From NCBI GenBank assembly GCA_016183675.1, contig JACPEF010000099.1:1-41783 (forward strand): a stretch of 41,783 nt of DNA, in the 5' to 3' direction. The notes under the pieces are model-generated. The model was not told the origin of the DNA. It saw nothing but the letters and a program-made list of their open reading frames with translations, and did no database searches. The translations under genes and the position numbers were made by a program. Shown in pieces: positions 40,471 to 41,783 of the stretch (position 1 is the first letter of the stretch; each line of letters starts with the position of its first letter). This stretch comes from Betaproteobacteria bacterium (GTDB lineage Bacteria; Pseudomonadota; Gammaproteobacteria; Burkholderiales; SG8-41).

Positions 40471-41499
40471 ATGGATCGTACGCTATATGCACTGGATCTG
40501 GCAAAGCAGGTGTTTCAGGTGTTCTGGGTAGAGGAGCGCAGCCGCACGCGCGAGAAGCGGCTCAAGCGCGCGCAGGTGCTGGAGTTCTTTGGTGGGCTCG
40601 CGCCGGCGCGGGTGGCGATGGAGGCCTGTGGGAGCGCCCACTACTGGGGGCGCGAGCTCATGAAGCTCGGCCACGAGGTGATGCTCATCCACCCGCGCTA
40701 TGTGCGGGCCTTTGTGAAGACGAACAAGACCGACTGCGCCGATGCGCGGGCGATTTGGAGCGCGGCGCAACAGCCCGAGATGAGAGCGGTGCCGGTGAAG
40801 ACGGTGGAGAGCCAAACGATCCTCGCGCTGCACCGGGTGCGCGCGGGGCGGCGCGATATGCGCACGGCGCTGATGAACCAGTTGCGCGGGCTGCTCGCCG
40901 AGTTTGGGGTGGTGCTCAAGCGCGGGCGCGCAGCGGGGCTGGCGGAACTCTATCGCCGCTCCTCCGAGCTCGAGGCGAAGCTGCCCGGGACGATGATGAG
41001 CCTGCTGCGCGAGCAGTGCGAGGCGATCGCGCGGCTGGAGCGCGACGTGCGCGCGCTGGAAGGCCGCATCCGGGCTGCCCACGCGGGCGATGAGCGCTTC
41101 GCGAGCCTCACCGGCATCCCCGGCATCGGGCTGCTGGGGGCGAGTGCGCTGCTGGCCCGGGTCGACAACGGGCAGCAGTTTCGCTCGGGGCGCCAGGCGA
41201 GTGCGTTCGTCGGGATCGTGCCGCGCCAGCACGGCACCGGGGGAAGCGTGCGCCTGGGGGCGATCAGCAAGCGCGGCGATCCCTATCTGCGCACCCTCCT
41301 CATCCACGGGGCGCGCTCGGTGATCGCCAGATCCAAGCACCCCTCGCCGTGGTTGCAGGGGCTCATCGCGCGCCGCGGCAAGAACGTGGCGGCGGTGGCG
41401 CTCGCCAACAAGAACGTGCGGATTGCCTGGGCGCTGCTCAGGCGCGGCGGGCGCTATGAGCCGGATCATCAGGCCCGGGTGCTGGCAGTGCAGCATTGA
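40471..41499 (+). mobile_element. IS110-family transposase gene and insertion sequence
   Basis: The 342-residue transposase starts at ATG 40471 with GGAAAGGAGAG before it. The N-terminal DEDD RuvC-like domain has YALDLAKQVFQVFW (first Asp), VAMEACGSAHYWGREL (Glu) and TNKTDCADARAIW (two Asp). The C-terminal transposase_20 domain has ASLTGIPGIGLLGASALLAR near 210 and the Ser-containing GGSVRLGAISKRGDPYLR near 255. This is a full-length IS110-type enzyme. The flanks, about 40375-40470 and 41500-41760, are non-coding and probably belong to the element. I found no clear terminal inverted repeats, as expected for IS110, so its borders are not fixed. Confidence 0.9.
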
Positions 41500-41783
41500 T
41501 GGCTGAGAGACGGAAAGGAGACCCTTCACGGGCTGGCGCAGGTTGATTGACGAGGTGATGGCAGGACTGGTCGGACCGCGGGGAAGTGAAACCTGCTTGG
41601 CGTCGAGTGCCACGAGCACGTTGTCCAAGATGAGAGCTTCCCCGGCGAATTCCATCATGTGCCCGCAGGCTTATACACTGAGCCTGCACCACGAGGCCGG
41701 ATATAAGACTGCAGCCCTTACCACTCTGTCACCATCGAGAAAATCACTTGCCAAGCGGGGGGCGTCCATATAAGACGCCAAGA
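41500..41783. other. Non-coding 3' flank of the IS110 element
   Basis: No gene is seen in 284 bp. A purine-rich GACGGAAAGGAGACCC (41513) resembles the GAACGGAAAGGAGAGCCC before the transposase start, and this copy may mark the right part of the element. A short GGCGTC/GACGCC hairpin lies near 41760-41779, and the last bases GACGCCAAGA match the dispersed CGCCAAG word. Confidence 0.4.

Overview
The window looks like a high-G+C betaproteobacterial chromosome segment, probably Burkholderiales or a related environmental lineage. I base this on a DUF3567 gene (a betaproteobacterial family), several orphan Bug/TctC periplasmic binding proteins, an E. coli-type PurB and GreB, and G+C of about two thirds in most coding regions. 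I saw no rRNA, tRNA, CRISPR array or prophage.

Left third (1-10.2 kb): ion, turgor and compatible-solute genes. They are the start of an MnhE-like antiporter subunit, a P-type ATPase remnant, a carboxylate-amine ligase coupled to a CPA2 antiporter, a Sel1-repeat protein, an MscS channel, and then on the + strand a trehalose operon. That operon holds a membrane-anchored trehalose-6-phosphate synthase (frameshifted), OtsB and a GH15 hydrolase. A 108-bp palindromic MITE-like element fills the otsA-otsB gap.

10.3-20.8 kb is almost all minus strand. It contains a dispersed lactate-utilisation set (LutA, DMT transporter, LutB, ketopantoate-reductase-like protein, enolase-superfamily enzyme, CoA-acylating semialdehyde dehydrogenase, LutC), a PDZ pseudo-protease and GreB. 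20.9-28.7 kb is mixed: an IclR regulator, an exonuclease/GIY-YIG fusion, a Bug protein with an unknown membrane protein, DUF3567, a second Sel1 protein, a DMT transporter and a histidine phosphatase. 28.4-31.6 kb has visibly lower G+C and carries metE under a cobalamin riboswitch, an antitoxin-like remnant and a small orphan gene, consistent with transfer.

31.6-38.2 kb is the most unusual part. It is a minus-strand run of Bug, MmgE/PrpD, Bug, MmgE/PrpD, a conserved unknown protein, and a UGSC-family selenoprotein whose in-frame TGA is followed by a good SECIS-like hairpin. I read it as an uncharacterised uptake and breakdown cluster for a carboxylate or similar compound, with a selenocysteine redox protein. 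38.2-41.8 kb holds purB, a carboxymuconolactone-decarboxylase-like gene, a strong terminator and an IS110-family element.

The intergenic spaces are unusual. Many are filled by short tandem words of 7, 8 or 14 bp, often in both orientations so that they fold into hairpins. The same words recur at distant sites, and some supply stop codons of flanking genes.
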